Assembly: GCA_039519185.1 (NCBI GenBank)
Contig: CM076847.1
Span: 27,711,251 to 27,775,250 of the forward strand
Direction of reading: 5' to 3'
Length of the DNA: 64,000 nucleotides
Origin: Astragalus membranaceus
Lineage: Eukaryota > Streptophyta > Magnoliopsida > Fabales > Fabaceae
Numbering within the stretch: position 1 is the first letter of the stretch; each line of letters starts with the position of its first letter. The notes beneath the pieces are model-generated. The model worked only from the letters and a program-made list of their open reading frames with translations, was not told where the DNA came from and ran no database searches. Below, one piece after another: positions 11,181 to 22,829 of this stretch. Position numbers and translations under genes: made by a program.

Positions 11181-11443
11181 TTAAAACCAATTTTTTTAAA
11201 TTTATCTAACACCAGTTTTTTTTTAATATATCCATTTCAACCTGTAATTGTGTGAAACCTTTATTCAAATTAAAGGATTAAAGGAGTAGTGCTTGAATAC
11301 ATAGGCTACAATTTTTTTTAAAAGTACACATTTCATATTACTAATAAAGCTAATAAGCATAGTTCATACAAACCAAAAGTAATGTTAATAAAAAAAAATA
11401 CATAACCCTTACACATCATTGTTTGAAAAAAACAAAAAACACA

Positions 11444-11881
11444 TCAACCATTTAGTTCATCATAATACTCATCATCATTTTGTTGGTCATCCTCGTTTGT
11501 AGGTCGAGGTGGAGGTGAAGGCGGACGTGGATGAGTTTGAGAAAAAGTCTCCATAAACTTAAGCATCTTCTCCTGTGTTGCACAAAGCCCACTCACTTGC
11601 TCCTTAAGACTTTGGTTTTCAGCAGTCAAGTTAGAAAAGTCAGCCTTCATTTGCATATATTCAGACTTTATTTGCACATATTCAGACTCAGAGATTCCAG
11701 TAGATCGTTTGGAAGAAGGAATGTAGTTTTCTCCTTCAGGACCCAAACCAAATATTCTTTTCTTCTTATCTACACCTCCAACAATCTCTAAGAAGATATT
11801 GTTGTCAGATTGCTCGCTAGACACGCTATCTCCTAGTGCCTCTTGTGAGTCTCTTTCAAGAATACGACTTTCATACTCATT
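11444..11881 (-). pseudogene. Plant transposon protein exon (Ptta/En/Spm family, C-terminal part)
   Basis: Read on the minus strand, an acceptor ttttttcag precedes an exon encoding NEYESRILERDSQEAL, then FLEIVGGVDKKKRIFGLGPE, then a coiled-coil-like stretch (EYVQIKSEYMQMKADF and on to QSLKEQV) and a proline/acidic tail (HPRPPSPPPRP ... DDEYYDELNG) to the stop at 11444. The VGGVDKKxRIFGLG motif followed by a coiled coil is the C-terminal part of the plant transposase_24 proteins encoded by CACTA elements, which bind subterminal repeats. The first ATG in frame is at 11824, but the frame is open back to the acceptor at 11881, so this is a last exon. Upstream exons are not clear at 11882-13000, so the gene is probably broken. 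Confidence 0.75.
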
Positions 11882-13270
11882 CTGAAAAAATAATAATCAA
11901 ACATGAGCATTTCCAAATAATAATCAAAATTAGCAAAATATAGAAGCTATCAGACCAAATTAATACTCATCATAGAAGTCAGGGGAAACTAAGTCAACAA
12001 AACCATCAACTTAGTCATTTTCTATTATGGTTATGTAAGTAACACTTCATGCTTTTAAGCTAATCATAAGCCTAATTTACACTCTACTGCTATGGAACCT
12101 TCACAATATGTATAAAAATATCCAAATCTGGAAAAGTTAAGGACACACAAGAAACAATAAAACACGTTTCTTTTATGCTACAACACCAACAACTTCAAAG
12201 AACATGTTTCTCTTCTGGTTTTTGGATTTTTCAATACTATAATTTTGGTTCAGGATTAGAATGTCTTTTTTGTAATTTTAAGTGCATTATAAACCAAATG
12301 CATAGATGAAATCAGCATGCAATGATTAGCTGGTACTAAAACCAAATGTTAAAAAACGAATGAATGGTAAGTAGAAAAGAGCTCTGATAGTAAATTGACA
12401 ATAATAGGTCACAGGAAACAAAACAAGCACATCAATAATATGCTTAACCCCCTTATCATATTATTCAATAATTCAACAACCATGTGCTATTTTGCTAAGC
12501 TACTCATGTCAAGCTTACACAAATCTTCAAACCCTCATCATTGCGAGCGTATACAAAATACATCTTAGAATTACAGCATTTTTAGAGTATACAAAACACA
12601 TCTTAGAATTACAGCACTTTTAAAATGCTACTTATTTTCCAGCCAAACATGATATTTTGAATCAATGTATTTTAATTTCTTTAAAAAATTACATTACCCT
12701 CTAAAATTACTCTATCCAAAAACACTCTACTTATTTTCTAGCCAAACACTCTAAAATGCTACTTATTTTCCAGCCAAACACTCTTAGGCAATTTAGCAGC
12801 AATGACATTAAAGTTAAACTGTTGAAAGACAGTTTGGTTGAATTTGTGGGGAAGGCTGCAAAAATCCGCATCTTTGGATTTTAGAGAGAAACTGAAAACA
12901 CTCTTTGCATTTAATCTGGAAAAATAAAATTGTTACACAGTAAGATACATACAAACACAGACTAAACACACACAAACACAGCCATATCAAACAGAATTTA
13001 ATGATCAAGTAAACAGTCCATAATATGAGAATATGTTAACCATCTTTTCATAGATACATACACATCCCGCACAAAGCAAGGCATGCAAGATAAACAAGAC
13101 TAAACACACACAAACACAGCCATATCAAACAGAATTTACTCATTTATGAGGCCAAGTACTATATACCAACAAGCTAAAAACTACAAGTTTACTTATGCAA
13201 AACCTAAACCTCTGTAGTCAGTAGCTGTCCCTCTTTTATTTAGGCTTTTTGGTCAATTTTAGCAAACTGA
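11882..13270. other. Interior of CACTA element 2, no gene recognised
   Basis: AT-rich sequence with small direct repeats: a copy of gactaaacacacacaaacac and following bases at 12958 and again at 13098 (about 42 bases, nearly identical), and repeated cttattttccagccaaacac words at 12627-12785. Possibly introns of the transposon gene. I see no exon. Confidence 0.5.
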
Positions 13271-13549
13271 AACAGTGAGCTTTGTGCCTCTATTCCTCTT
13301 TCCAATTTGTCTTTCTTGCATTGTTTCTCTTCTGCATTCATTATTTTGCATGTTTCATTCATCTATGCTGCAATTTGTGTTGTTTTTACGGTTTTTCCAT
13401 TGCTATGATCAACTCAGTTACACAACCATTACTTTGTTTTCAATGTTTGTGTATTAATTTTGTGCATTCTTCTATTTTTGAGTTCTTAAAATTTTATGCA
13501 ATAAAGACAACAATTGTGATTGGTGTTCTTTATATAACTTCTACATCTG

Positions 13550-13850
13550 TCTTGATCAATGAAATGGAATTCTGAACAAAGCATTTGGTTTATATATTAT
13601 TCCTCTCTCAATCAAAATGCATTTTGTTCTATACTCTTCATTTTGATCAATGAAATGGAATTCTGAACAAAATGGAACAGTGAGATCAATGAAATGGAGG
13701 AATAGAGGCACAAAGCATTTTGATCCAAACAGTGAGCATGCAATGAAATAGAGCTTTGCAATGATTAGCTGGTAACAAAGCATTTTGATCAATGAAATGG
13801 AATTCTGAACAAAATGAAATGGAATTCTGAACAAAGCATTTTGGTTCAGG
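13550..13850. repeat. Degenerate tandem repeat inside CACTA element 2
   Basis: The word gatcaatgaaatgg, often followed by aattctgaacaaa, recurs at least five times with truncations and rearrangements. The open frames here are by-products of the repeat. Confidence 0.7.
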
Positions 13851-14012
13851 ATTAGAATCTACATATGTCTTTTTCATATTGATTGAGAGACAATTAGAAA
13901 CGAAACAATTTCATACTGATTGAGAGACAATTGGAATAACACTAAATTAGCTAGTACTTATAAAATAGTTATTTTGGCACTATGATGCCACTACTCAAAA
14001 AATCTGATACGT

Positions 14013-14015
<3 letters not shown>

Positions 14016-14073
<58 letters not shown>
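14016..14073. repeat. AT dinucleotide microsatellite
   Basis: An uninterrupted TA/AT run of about 58 bases lies just upstream of the aldehyde oxidase fragment. Confidence 0.98.
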
Positions 14074-14075
<2 letters not shown>

Positions 14076-14154
14076 CTGCATTGTGGCACAGTAAACATAT
14101 GAAAGAGTTGAAGGGCACTGGAAACATAAAGAGACAATATACTATGTTGGATCT

Positions 14155-15041
14155 CAGATGATTCTTAGATCAACTCCTGGAAAAGTAAGTATTTTATCAG
14201 ATGGGTCAGTTGTTGTTGAAGTTGGGGGAATTGAAGTGGGTCAGGGTCTCTGGACAAAGGTGAAACAGATGGTTGCATTTGCTCTTAGTGCAATTAAATG
14301 TGATGGAACTGGAGGTCTCTTGGACAAAGTACGGGTTGTACAGGCTGATACCGTTAGCCTGATTCAAGGGGGATTCACTGCTGGGAGCACTACATCAGAG
14401 TCAAGCTGTGAAGCAGTTAGGCTTAGCTGCAATGTATTGGTTGACAGGTTAAAGCCTCTCAAGGAGAAGCTGTAGGAAGAAATGGGCTCTATCAAGTGGG
14501 AGACACTTATTGGTCAGGTAGCTACACTACTATATAAAGTAATAAAGCTTAATTCAAATATTGAGAAATTTTCCTCTTGAGGACAAAGTTCCATGGACTA
14601 AAATGTGGCAATGGAGTTGTGTGCAGAGATCTTTCTTCTTTTTCTACAATGTTGCTGACTCTTTATCAATTACAGGCATACATGCAATCGGTGAACCTAT
14701 CAGCATCTTCATTTTATGTACCCGATAATAACTCCACGTCGTACCTTAATTACGGTGCCGCAGTAAGTGAGGTAAGCTTTTTTCCTATCTTATTCATATC
14801 TCAAATCATAATGGTATAAGTTCATTGAAAGCTAAATCTATTGAATGTGAAGTTCTTGGATTGTCACACGAGCCATATTACTGAAGTAACTGAGCCGAAT
14901 TATTATGTATTGTTACTCTAAACAATGGAAATTATTTCTCAGGTAGAAATAGATCTTCTGACTGGAGAAACCAGATTTCTTCAAACAGATATTATCTATG
15001 ATTGTGGACAGAGTCTGAACCCTGCTGTGGATTTGGGACAG
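14155..15041 (+). pseudogene. Captured aldehyde oxidase fragment (molybdenum cofactor domain)
   Basis: Three exons with canonical introns are visible. Exon 1 (about 14155-14517) encodes LRSTPGKVSILSDGSVVVEV, GGIEVGQGLWTKVKQM and GGFTAGSTTSESSCEAVRLS. Exon 2 (14676-14771) encodes AYMQSVNLSASSFYVPDN and SYLNYGAAVSE. Exon 3 (14943-15041) encodes VEIDLLTGETRFLQTDI and YDCGQSLNPAVDLGQ, followed by a GT donor. These are consecutive parts of the C-terminal Moco-binding domain of plant aldehyde oxidases of the abscisic-aldehyde oxidase group; the GQG motif contacts the cofactor. An in-frame TAG at 14473-14475 in exon 1 and the loss of the iron-sulfur, FAD and most Moco segments make it a pseudogene. 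It sits inside CACTA element 2 on the strand opposite the transposon protein. Confidence 0.9.
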
Positions 15042-15754
15042 GTAAGCTAACTGCATATTTGCTTTGCAAGAGTTGGAAACCCAATAATTGTTTTCATTAA
15101 CATGGCCTCTCAATTTTACCTCTCAGTTTTATACAATATTTACTGTTATAAGGATATAATAAAAGTAAGGATGACATCCATTCCATATCTAATAAGAAAT
15201 CAGTTGCAGAAACAAAAAACGAAAGAACAGAGGGAACAGAGGGAACAAAACGCGAATGGAAGGGATGATTTACCTTTAGCTTTGCAAGTTTCGCGAGCAA
15301 GAACGTTGATTCAGAGTGAGAGGGTGATTGGAAGCGACGGAGCGACGGAGCGACAGAGAGCTCGACGGAGCGACAGAGAGCTCGACGGAGTGACGGCACG
15401 ACGGAGAGCGCGACGGAGAGATAGAACCTTTGATTCAGAGCGTGATTGGAAGAGAAACGCGAATGGAGGCTTGATGGGATGAGGAGGGTGATTCGGAGGG
15501 CGCGAATGGGAGGGTTTCACGAGGAGGTTGAGAAGTTGAAGAATACGGTGTCATCAAGGATGAAGTTGTGGGGGAGAGAAGAGAGCAAGAGGGGAAGGCT
15601 ATGGTGTCATCGAGGATGAAGTTGTGAGGAGGATGAAGTTGTGGGATTTAGGGATTTAGGGATGAAGAATGGTAGGGTTTCAGCGAGAGCGAGACCGAGA
15701 GATTGATTTGAGAGTTTCTTTTGACTTAATTAAGTGACAAAAAAAAATTGCACT
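15042..15754. other. Unannotated part of CACTA element 2
   Basis: After the aldehyde oxidase donor at 15042 the sequence becomes purine-rich, with short repeats (gcgacggagcgacagagagctc, 15336-15390) and gatgaagttgtg repeats at 15558-15640. The open frames on both strands are arginine/serine-rich and show no domain. Confidence 0.4.
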
Positions 15755-16080
15755 GGGAGTGAGTTAACGACGAATTTGGAATTCCTCACTATCAGTGAGG
15801 AACACTTTTCCTCCCAAACTGCGTCTCTAAATTCCTTATAGTTATTTTGTGACGAATTTAGTTACGAAATTTTTAGTGAGGGATATTTTCCATCTCTAAA
15901 TTCGTCACAAAGTTACGAAATTTTTAGTGAGGAATATTTTTCATCTCTAAATTCGTCACAAACATAAGCCATGGGCGTCTCGCACAAGATTTATTTTTTC
16001 GTCACTAAATCCCTCACTAATAGTGAGGAATATTTATCCCTCTCTAAAATTCCTCTCTAAAAACAACTTTTTTAGTAGTG

Positions 16081-16289
16081 GTAGCAATACTAAATGTTAG
16101 TCACTTACATACAACATATGATTAAAAAGAAAGAAATAAATAAATAAATGAAAAAAAATCAGATTGGTAAAAGTAAAAGGGATGGTGGTTGCACCACACC
16201 ACGTGATTGGTAAAAGTAAAAGTCAAAGTAAAAAATCTTAAAGAGTGTTAGTAGCAATACTAAATGATAGTCAATTACATACAATCATT
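16081..16289. other. Short repeat-bearing spacer between CACTA 2 and the LINE
   Basis: The sequence gtagcaatactaaatg and its flanks occur at 16081 and again at 16248, so about 35 bases are directly repeated. Between them ggtaaaagtaaaag is repeated. CACTA element 2 landed at the gta of the first copy. Confidence 0.7.
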
Positions 16290-18758
16290 TTTTATTTATA
16301 ATATAATCTTGTTTATTTTACAATCATTTTTTATGTTGCACCACACCAACTTCTTTCCAAAGTGAGTATTGTTTGTTGCATTAATTTCCAGCCAATCATA
16401 AATATCCAAACCATAAAAGCTGGCTCTCAAAGATTCAGGAATAAAAGAGTTCCATACCTGCATTGCTAGAGGGCAGTCGCGCAGAACATGAGAGAAAGTT
16501 TCAACAGAATTACAGCTATGACACAATGTATTCCCCGGACACCAGCTACTACAATACGCCTTCGTTACCAACTTGCCATGCATTATCAGCCAGATGAAGT
16601 AGCGCACTCTCTCTGGCACTTGAAGCTTCCACACTCTCATCCAAACATAATCCCTCAAGTTAACATCCACATTCCGCAAACACTTGCAAGCTACGCCACT
16701 GAAAAGGCGTCTTAGCTATCCCCGTGCTAGTACCTAGCATCAGGTCCATCTTGATGTAAAGGAGAAGGGTGAGCCAAGATATTCAAAATAATGTTCTCTG
16801 GTAAAAAGTCACAAATTAAGTTTAAATTCCAAGTACCACCGTGATTAGCAATATGGCTAACCGTCCATTGTAACGCATCAGCTGGAACATTTGTTGCCAC
16901 GTCCATCAAACGAGTATGGCCATCAATCCATTTATCCTTCCATAAGTTAATATTCAAACCATTACCCACTGCCAAAGCTTCAGTCTCCGCAATTATATCC
17001 CCGCAACGATGTAAAGCCTTCCGGAGCGTTGAATCGGTAGCCTTGACTACAATATTACCCAAAGCGAGTTGGCCTCTCCTATATTTTCCTTCAAGCACCT
17101 TGAAACACATCTTGTTCCTTTCAGTCCTCAAACCCCACGCCAACTGCATGAGGCACACCTGATTCATTGTCTTTAAATCACGAATCCCCAAGCCTACACT
17201 ATCTCTAAGCAAATTTAAGGTGTCCCAATTAATAAGGTGCAGCTTCCTTTTATCTTCAGTATCTCCCCAAACAAACCCATGCTGAAGCCTCTGAATTTCA
17301 TTTAAACAACTCATAGGAATCGGAGTTGTCATCATTGTATACACAGGGATAGCTTGAATAACTGACTTGGCAAGTGTAACCCTCCCAGCGAAAGATAGAT
17401 GTTTGGCCTTCCAACCGGAGAGTCTGTCACAAACCTTATCTAGTAGGTAGTTAATATCCCTCTTCCTCGGGCATTTCCCCAAAAGAGGCACCACCAAATA
17501 CTTGCCCATAGAATCACTAATTTTAAAACCAGAAATACGAGCCAAAGCAGTCTTGGTGGCTAGCGTGACATTTTTGGAAAATAACATAGAAGTTTTCTCC
17601 AAACTCACCATTTGCCCTGAGAGACTACAAAACATATTCAAAGTATTATACACACAAGACATGTTGTCTTCTATCGTCTTGCCAAACAATAGCAAATCAT
17701 CAGCAAACATAAGATGAGATATATGAGGGTCGTTCCTCCCTGCTCTGATCGGACTCCAACTACCAATCTCCACCTGCTCAGCAATCAAGTAAGTTAACCT
17801 GTCCATACATAAAACAAACAAATATGGTGAAATGGAATCTTCTTGACGTATTCCGCTTGCGGAGTAAAGAACTCATAGCAGTTGCCATTCCACATAACAT
17901 TCGTCTTCATAGTGGAGATAGCATAGCTGATAATATCAATAATATTGGCCGGAAGACCAATCTCCTGAAGCACCTCTTCAATAAAGCTCCACCTTATACG
18001 GTCATACGCCTTTGCTCAATCAACTTTGACTACAAAGAAGCCATTTCCCCCCTCATCTTGTTCATGCTGTGAAGGAGCTCTTGGGCCACAACAATATTCT
18101 CATGGATACTTCGAGTAGGAATAAAGCCTGTTTGAAAAGGAGACACAATATCGGGCATATGATGCTTGAGCGTATTGACAATTACCTTGGTAATCACCTT
18201 GTAGTTAACATTACACAAAGAAATTGGCCTGAATTAGGTAACAAACTCAGGCTTATTTATCTTGGGAATCAAACACACATCCGTGGAGTTGACCCTGTCA
18301 AGCTTGCAAGGCTCTCTCCACATTTCCTTAGCATGTGCGATAAAGTCTTGACCAACAAGGTCCCAATTGGCGTGATAAAACCCCGCCTGAAAGCGATCAG
18401 GCCCTGGAGCTTTCCACAGACTCGTATCAAATAGGGCTCACTCAATCTCCTCATTCTCAATCGGTCTACCCATGTGCCTGGTTGTCTCACCATCTAGCCT
18501 CTTGAAACCATATCGCATAGTGCAACTAGGCACTTCACCCTCTTCCTCTGTAAACAAAGTCTTAAAAAATTGAGTTACATGAGCCTTCGTTGCATTCTCA
18601 TCATCGATCCATCTACCATTCTCACCTTTAATCATATGAATTCTATTCTTCCTCTTCCTATTAGCAGCTTTGATTTGGTAGTACTTTGTGTTTCGGTCCC
18701 CATCATGCAACCACTTGGTTCTAGACCGTTAATACCACATGAGCTCTTCTTTGTATAA
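16290..18758 (-). mobile_element. Broken LINE (L1-type non-LTR retrotransposon)
   Basis: On the minus strand, frames from 18758 down to 16290 give the ordered parts of a plant L1 ORF2. The pre-RT region with HDGDRNTKYYQIKAANRKRK is at about 18600-18710. An RT block with MCNVNYKVITKVIVNTLK and TGFIPTRSIHENIVVAQELL is at 18040-18218. The RT palm/thumb with FADDLLLFG lies near 17690-17707 (17821-16727 frame). A zinc-binding zf-RVT domain with CPGNTLCHSCNSVETFSHVL is at 16460-16570. Frameshifts and stops separate the pieces, and the endonuclease and ORF1 are missing, as expected from 5' truncation. The element is inactive. Confidence 0.88.
16727..17821 (-). pseudogene. LINE reverse transcriptase, longest surviving segment
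   Basis: This 364-residue open segment covers the catalytic FADD motif (residues 39-42), the following LSGQMVSLEKTSMLFSKN block, the YLVVPLLGKCP segment and the thumb and connection region with KAKHLSFAGRVTLAKSVIQA. Upstream it is out of frame with the 18030-18218 block, and downstream it is out of frame with the zinc-binding domain at 16296-16679. It is part of the LINE described above. Confidence 0.85.
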
Positions 18759-18810
18759 TTTAATTAAAATGAATAAAGCAAAAGTCCGAGCAAGCAAAAG
18801 TCTTTTTTGA

Positions 18811-18813
<3 letters not shown>

Positions 18814-18868
<55 letters not shown>

Positions 18869-18910
18869 AGAAGGTCCCTATTGGGGGACAAAATCTGACA
18901 TGGGCCCACC

Positions 18911-18990
<80 letters not shown>
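18814..18990. repeat. Two GA microsatellite arrays
   Basis: GA runs at 18814-18870 and 18913-18990 are separated by about 42 bases of unique sequence. The open frame across them is an artefact of the repeat. Confidence 0.97.
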
Positions 18991-18993
<3 letters not shown>

Positions 18994-19400
18994 GAGACCT
19001 ATTTATTTAAAATAAAATAAAACATCAGAGACAATTGAGACCTATTTATTTAGAATAAAATAAAACATTTTTACTTCTATTTACAAAAAGTTACTAAAAC
19101 TAATCAATTTAACTACTAATAATTGTCCCAAAAAAATTATACCACAAAGAATAATTCTAAAATAACATTTTTTAATAATTTAATTAAAATGATTAAATTA
19201 ATATTAAATGATCTACAATTTACTATACTAAAACCAATAAAATTTAACCACTAACAATTGTCAAAAAAAAAAACCATTGTTAAAAATTTCAAAATAACTT
19301 CTTTTAATATAATTTAATTAAAATGAATAAATTTATATTAGATGATGTAGAATTTTTTAAAATGAATTAATAATCTGATTAAAATGATTAAATAAATATG
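18990..19400. repeat. AT-rich imperfect direct repeats
   Basis: A segment with ttgagacctatttattta is duplicated at 18992 and 19031. A longer unit of about 115-150 bases (taatttaattaaaatga followed by tta/tat-rich sequence) recurs at about 19170 and 19310, with an echo at 18757. No coding potential. Confidence 0.6.
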
Positions 19401-19555
19401 AAATAATCTAGAAAAAAATATAAACAAGTAGCAATAGAGGCAACAAGAGATCGACAATATGAGAGAGCCTAAGGGAGCGCCAACTGGTGCATATGTTATG
19501 TTATCATAATTTCATCTATTTTGACTTCATAGCAATATATAAACAATACGGTGTC

Positions 19556-19585
19556 ACCCGTGCGGATACACGGGTAAAATACTAG
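19556..19585 (+). mobile_element. Candidate Helitron 3' terminus
   Basis: A perfect 7-bp hairpin, ACCCGTG / CACGGGT (19556-19562 and 19569-19575, 6-base loop), is followed six bases later by CTAG (19582-19585) and then T. A short GC-rich hairpin just before CTRR, with insertion before a T, is the hallmark of a Helitron 3' end. I could not identify a convincing 5' TC terminus. It may lie in the AT-rich sequence between 18759 and 19200. Helitron helicase genes are absent, so it would be a non-autonomous copy. Confidence 0.5.
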
Positions 19586-19590
19586 TGGTT

Positions 19591-20689
19591 AAAAAAACAA
19601 AGTAAAAAGTAAAGTGAAATTGATTAAATTGAAAATAAGATAAAAGAAATGCTTATAATAGACTAGTGAAACCCAGATTGTCAAAAAAAATAGACTAGTG
19701 AAACCCAGAATATGTAGAATAATAGGAAAAAAGACTAGTGAAACCCAGATTGTCAAAAAAATAGGCTAGTGAAACCCAAAATGTAAAACAACAAAGCTGC
19801 TGCTTGAAAAGGGAAGAGGCCATATGGCCATGAAATCAAAAGATGAGGGTGAGAAAGCAGACAGAGAGATTGACGGCATCAGGGATAGGCAAAGCATATG
19901 CAATAGGTGCTCATCGGAGATGGTGGGGTGGAGCACCGCCGTGGGAGGGCGGAGCACTGCCGTGGTGGTCCTCTCCCTCTATTATTCTACATATTCTCTT
20001 CTCTCTATTTTTTCCCTCTATTATTCTACATATTCTCTTCTCTCTATTTTTTCTGTTCTTCCTCTTAAACCTCACCTAACTTTGATTCTCCTTCCTACGG
20101 TTATTCTCTACGTACTTTCTCTAATTTTCACTCTATCTCTTTTTCATCTGTTTTTTCTTCTATTTCAGTTTCTCAGAATGATTTTTTCTCTCCCCTTAAT
20201 CTGAGTTTGAAGGTTGTATTATAGGGAGATTTTACATTGTTTATAGTATAGAGTGGTCAATTTCCTCTGCATCACAGCTTTGTATTTTCTCAAAAAATTT
20301 CATGTTTTGGTGTATGCCTGAGCACAGTTTCTTCTTCTCTGCCTCATTCACGATTTTGTTGTGTTTGAGTCTTATTTAGTTTTAATTTTGCTGTGTAACA
20401 GGCTAGACAGGAGCTATGAAAGGGGTGGGAGAGCTGCTGTGGAGTGGGAAAGCATCACCTTGGTGAAAGAAAAGCAAAATATGATTAAAGACTCTAGAAC
20501 TTGTAGCTCAAAATAGACATTCACATGCATCACTTACAATTATTTTTTTTAAAATCTGATTTCTAATTCTATTTTATATTGTAAAAATATTTAAAATTAA
20601 ATACTAATAACATATATTTTTAATTAAGTTTTTTCTTGCCATAAAGGAAAATAAGTTCTACTAATAATAAAAAAAATGACGCAAAACCC
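19591..20689. other. Non-coding stretch with small tandem repeats
   Basis: At 19660-19790 the word gactagtgaaacccag recurs four times, with agattgtcaaaaaa between copies. At 19971-20052 a unit of about 36 bases (ccctctattattctacatat onward) is tandemly duplicated. Short open frames at 19824-20204 run through this repeat and have no recognisable domain. The rest is AT-rich with nothing I can support. Confidence 0.55.
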
Positions 20690-21360
20690 CTAACGAGCAC
20701 CAAAATGACATGTGTTAACGGTTAAAACCTCGAAATGCACAATAAACAACATTTTTGATTTTTCTAAGAGAATTTGAATTAGTCGGACAAAATTTGGGTA
20801 CAACAAGTGATAAGGAGTTGAGGAGCACCAAAACGGTGAAAGCACCCTCAGAAACACCCTAGGATCAATGGATAGAATAGATGGTGTCCAAGGGACCACC
20901 ACCCAAAGTAGTCTCTCAGACACGCACGCAGAGGAGAAGGCAACAGCTGGCGAGATCAATTCAGAAAATGAGGGGCATGATGCAAATGCTGACCGCGGCC
21001 AGGGAAAGAAATACTTAGGAGACCCTTGTGGGTTCTGTGGCCACCGCGTTGGAACAGACTTTTCCTAAACCTACCGAGGCCAGCGCAAATGAGGCACCCG
21101 CCGTGGTGACACCTACACTCGGTACCATTCCTGAAGAAGGAACTGAGTTCAACAATATGATCGGGGCAGTTGAGGTAATGGTAGTCCACTCACCGATGCT
21201 GTTATGAATTGCCTATATGGCCCCCACAGTCCCAAGAAGTCCCAGGCACTAGGGGTTGACACTGAAGCATCCTTTTCTAAAGGGAAACTAAATATGTTGG
21301 CTAAGAGCACAGTGGACATAGATATGGGTGACGAGGCAGAAGACTCGTTTGGGCCGCTTG
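20690..21360 (+). pseudogene. Unidentified protein remnant, 5' part, interrupted by the three-LTR element
   Basis: Several plus-strand frames here are protein-like. One at 20868-21068 includes SDTHAEEKATAGEINSENEG. Another, open from about 21196, includes MLAKSTVDIDMGDEAEDSFG and runs to 21360, where a retroelement inserted after GCTTG. Across the insertion, using one copy of the duplication, the same frame continues at 33509. I do not recognise the family. The acidic, low-complexity composition could be a retroelement linker region or a cellular gene fragment. Confidence 0.45.
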
Positions 21361-22149
21361 TGTAACACCCATTTCTACCCGGTAATTTATAAGCGTAAAA
21401 TCAGAGTTTTCAAAAACCATTTTCAACAAAGAAACGGATGTTACACTTCGACAACAGTTACATAACACTCTCACTAGAGGTGAACCGGCAAACCATATTT
21501 TGCGTCTTAAAAACAAATCAACTTTATTCAACATGCAGCGGAAAATTAAAAGGGTTCGTAACATCAATGAAACGACATATGTATATATTTAATATAGAAA
21601 CAGCGGACATCCCACCCCGAGTGTTACGTATCAGAGCGACGACACCAAACTAATGAAGAGTTATAGTTTTCATTCGACATCACCTGCACGTTACCAACAT
21701 AGGGGTAACCTTCAAACAGAAGGGGTGAGATATCACACTATATAATGAATCATATGAAAAGCAGCATATACTTAGGTCATGGCATCAAAATTATCACGGC
21801 ACGTCAATCACGTCCCGACAGTCAATATTATCTCAATCAGCATCATCAACAAGATCAACAGCACAACAACAGCGACAACAACAACAATAGCCACACCAAC
21901 GACAATAACGACAACATATAGCAACAACAGCAACAACACACAACAATGACAATAACATCAGTTACAATCACCAATGATCATCACCCATAAACGTCACCAA
22001 TAGTCATCACCAAAACATCACCAAAATCATCACCAACAGTCATCACCTAAATCATGTGTAAATGAATGAATGCAACCCACACCAACGGGCATATGCATGT
22101 GGTACCAAATCACCAAAAGTTTTGCCTGTAAATAGAGGCGTCGCCAAGA

Positions 22150-22500
22150 TTGAGAGCTTTCACACCCGGCTCACCAATTTAGAAAAATTGAGCTTTCACA
22201 CCCGGCTCACTAGTTTTAGAAAGATTGGGCTTTCACACCCGGCTCACTAGTTTTAGAAAAAATTGAGCTTTCAGACCCAGCTCCAAGACCAAAGGCCTTC
22301 ACCGAAATAAATGCGTATGCTGTATGCGACACCATGAATGCACACAGACAATCATCAAAATTAGTCACAATGTGACACACCAAAAACCAATCCGAATATC
22401 ACCAAAATTGGGCTTTCACACCTAGCCGAACGACACCGAAACACCAAACTGCCCGAAACAATGGAATACCAAGATTTGGAGCCTTCACACCTAGCTCCAA
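22150..22500 (-). other. Stem-loop array with constant TTCACACC loop (LTR 1 copy)
   Basis: Successive units keep the loop tttcacaccc/cttcacaccta (9-11 bases) but change the stem: GAGC/GCTC (22154-22172), TGAGC/GCTCA (22189-22209), TTGGGCT/AGCC-AA (22408-22430) and TTGGAGC/GCTCCAA (22476-22500). The stems remain complementary. The array recurs at about 26800-27150, 31400-31745 and 54650-54965. On the minus strand it lies downstream of the TATA box, so it is transcribed as RNA with a GGTGTGAA loop. Confidence 0.65.
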
Positions 22501-22829
22501 CAACACCAGGACACCGAGATGACAACAACTTTCCAAAACATTTGAGACGCGATGATTTTTCCCAACACCGGAGACAACGACAACTTCACAATACTAATGC
22601 TAACAACAATTATACGGCACCAATGACAACACCAATTTACAACACCAATAATAACGACCATCGAGACAGCCCCCCAGGCGCCCAGTCACCAACAATCACA
22701 GACAGGCAGCCCATCATGGCGCCTACGGCGCCCACTGCGCCAAACACCACGGGACAGCCACATGAGGCGCCCCAAGCCATCAGAAATTAACAACAACAAT
22801 ACCAATCACCAAGCTACATCAATTGACAA

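Larger units (their letters stand above)
10761..16080 (-). mobile_element. CACTA element 2 with captured aldehyde oxidase fragment
   Basis: The ends are CACAGCTAGAAAAAC at 10761 and, inverted, CACTACTAAAAAAG at 16080, imperfect CACTA-type termini, flanked by the 3-bp duplication gta (10758-10760 and 16081-16083). Both ends carry subterminal repeats built from tttcgtcgctaa, ttgtgaggaa and tagtgacgaa in alternating orientation. The interior contains a minus-strand exon of a plant En/Spm-type transposon protein (11444-11881) and a plus-strand three-exon aldehyde oxidase piece (14155-15041). No full TNPD-type transposase is visible, so it depends on another copy. Length is 5320 bp. Confidence 0.85.

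Noticed and set aside
14155..15041. Functional aldehyde oxidase gene
   Set aside because: Only part of one domain is present, with an in-frame stop, and it lies inside a CACTA element.
18807..18995. Arginine/glutamate repeat frame
   Set aside because: Translation of GA microsatellites.
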